In this document: one piece after another, positions 5,710-5,722 of the stretch
Numbering within the stretch: position 1 is the first letter of the stretch
Layout of the letters: every line of letters starts with the position of its first letter
Assembly (NCBI GenBank): GCA_937894055.1
Contig: CALDHQ010000097.1
Span: 1-5,722, forward strand
Source of the DNA: an uncultured Polymorphobacter sp.
GTDB lineage: Bacteria > Pseudomonadota > Alphaproteobacteria > Sphingomonadales > Sphingomonadaceae
Length of the DNA stretch: 5,722 bases
Direction: 5' to 3'
Notes under the pieces: generated by a model
Told to the model about the DNA's origin: nothing
Databases searched by the model: none
What the model saw: the letters and a program-made list of their open reading frames with translations, nothing else
Program-made: the position numbers and the translations under genes

Positions 5710-5722
5710 GCCCGCTAATGCC

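Overview
The window looks like a chromosomal segment from a high-GC alphaproteobacterium, most likely of the order Sphingomonadales. Three things point there: GC-rich codon use, the gene order PCMT-like methyltransferase, tolC, popZ-like gene (an order I recall from Caulobacter and sphingomonads, usually with valS next), and a GC-rich nested palindrome of the REP type at the right edge. The order-level assignment is inference from memory of synteny; no database was searched.

Left part (1-2917, + strand): the last 128 residues of a gene cut by the window edge, probably ending in a TIR-like or related Rossmann-type effector domain, and then a complete 833-residue STAND NTPase. The NTPase has an nSTAND1-type P-loop domain, a winged-helix-like segment, one transmembrane helix and an alpha-helical, TPR-like C-terminal region. 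The two genes are 28 nt apart, on one strand, with no visible promoter between them. They look like an effector/sensor pair of the kind found in prokaryotic conflict or stress-signalling systems. Charge around the helix suggests that the NTPase faces the cytoplasm and the TPR-like region the periplasm. The C-terminal region is clearly poorer in GC than the NTPase part.

Middle (2918-3172): a tRNA-Cys(GCA) gene on the - strand, with encoded CCA, whose 3' end lies 8 nt from the stop codon of the STAND gene. It is followed by an intergenic region of about 170 bp. That region holds a small hairpin beside the tRNA and a promoter for the next operon, whose -10 lies inside a perfect 12-bp palindrome.

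Right part (3173-5591, + strand): a tight operon of a protein-L-isoaspartate O-methyltransferase family protein, a TolC outer-membrane channel protein with signal peptide, and a very short (100 aa) PopZ/DUF2497 protein. Gaps are 19 and 3 nt. This is housekeeping: TolC for export and efflux, PopZ for cell-pole organisation, and an uncertain role for the methyltransferase.

Right edge (5592-5722): a perfect 38-bp inverted repeat around a 42-nt centre. Each arm is itself palindromic. It begins directly after the popZ-like stop codon and resembles a REP doublet (REPIN) or a small mobile palindrome.
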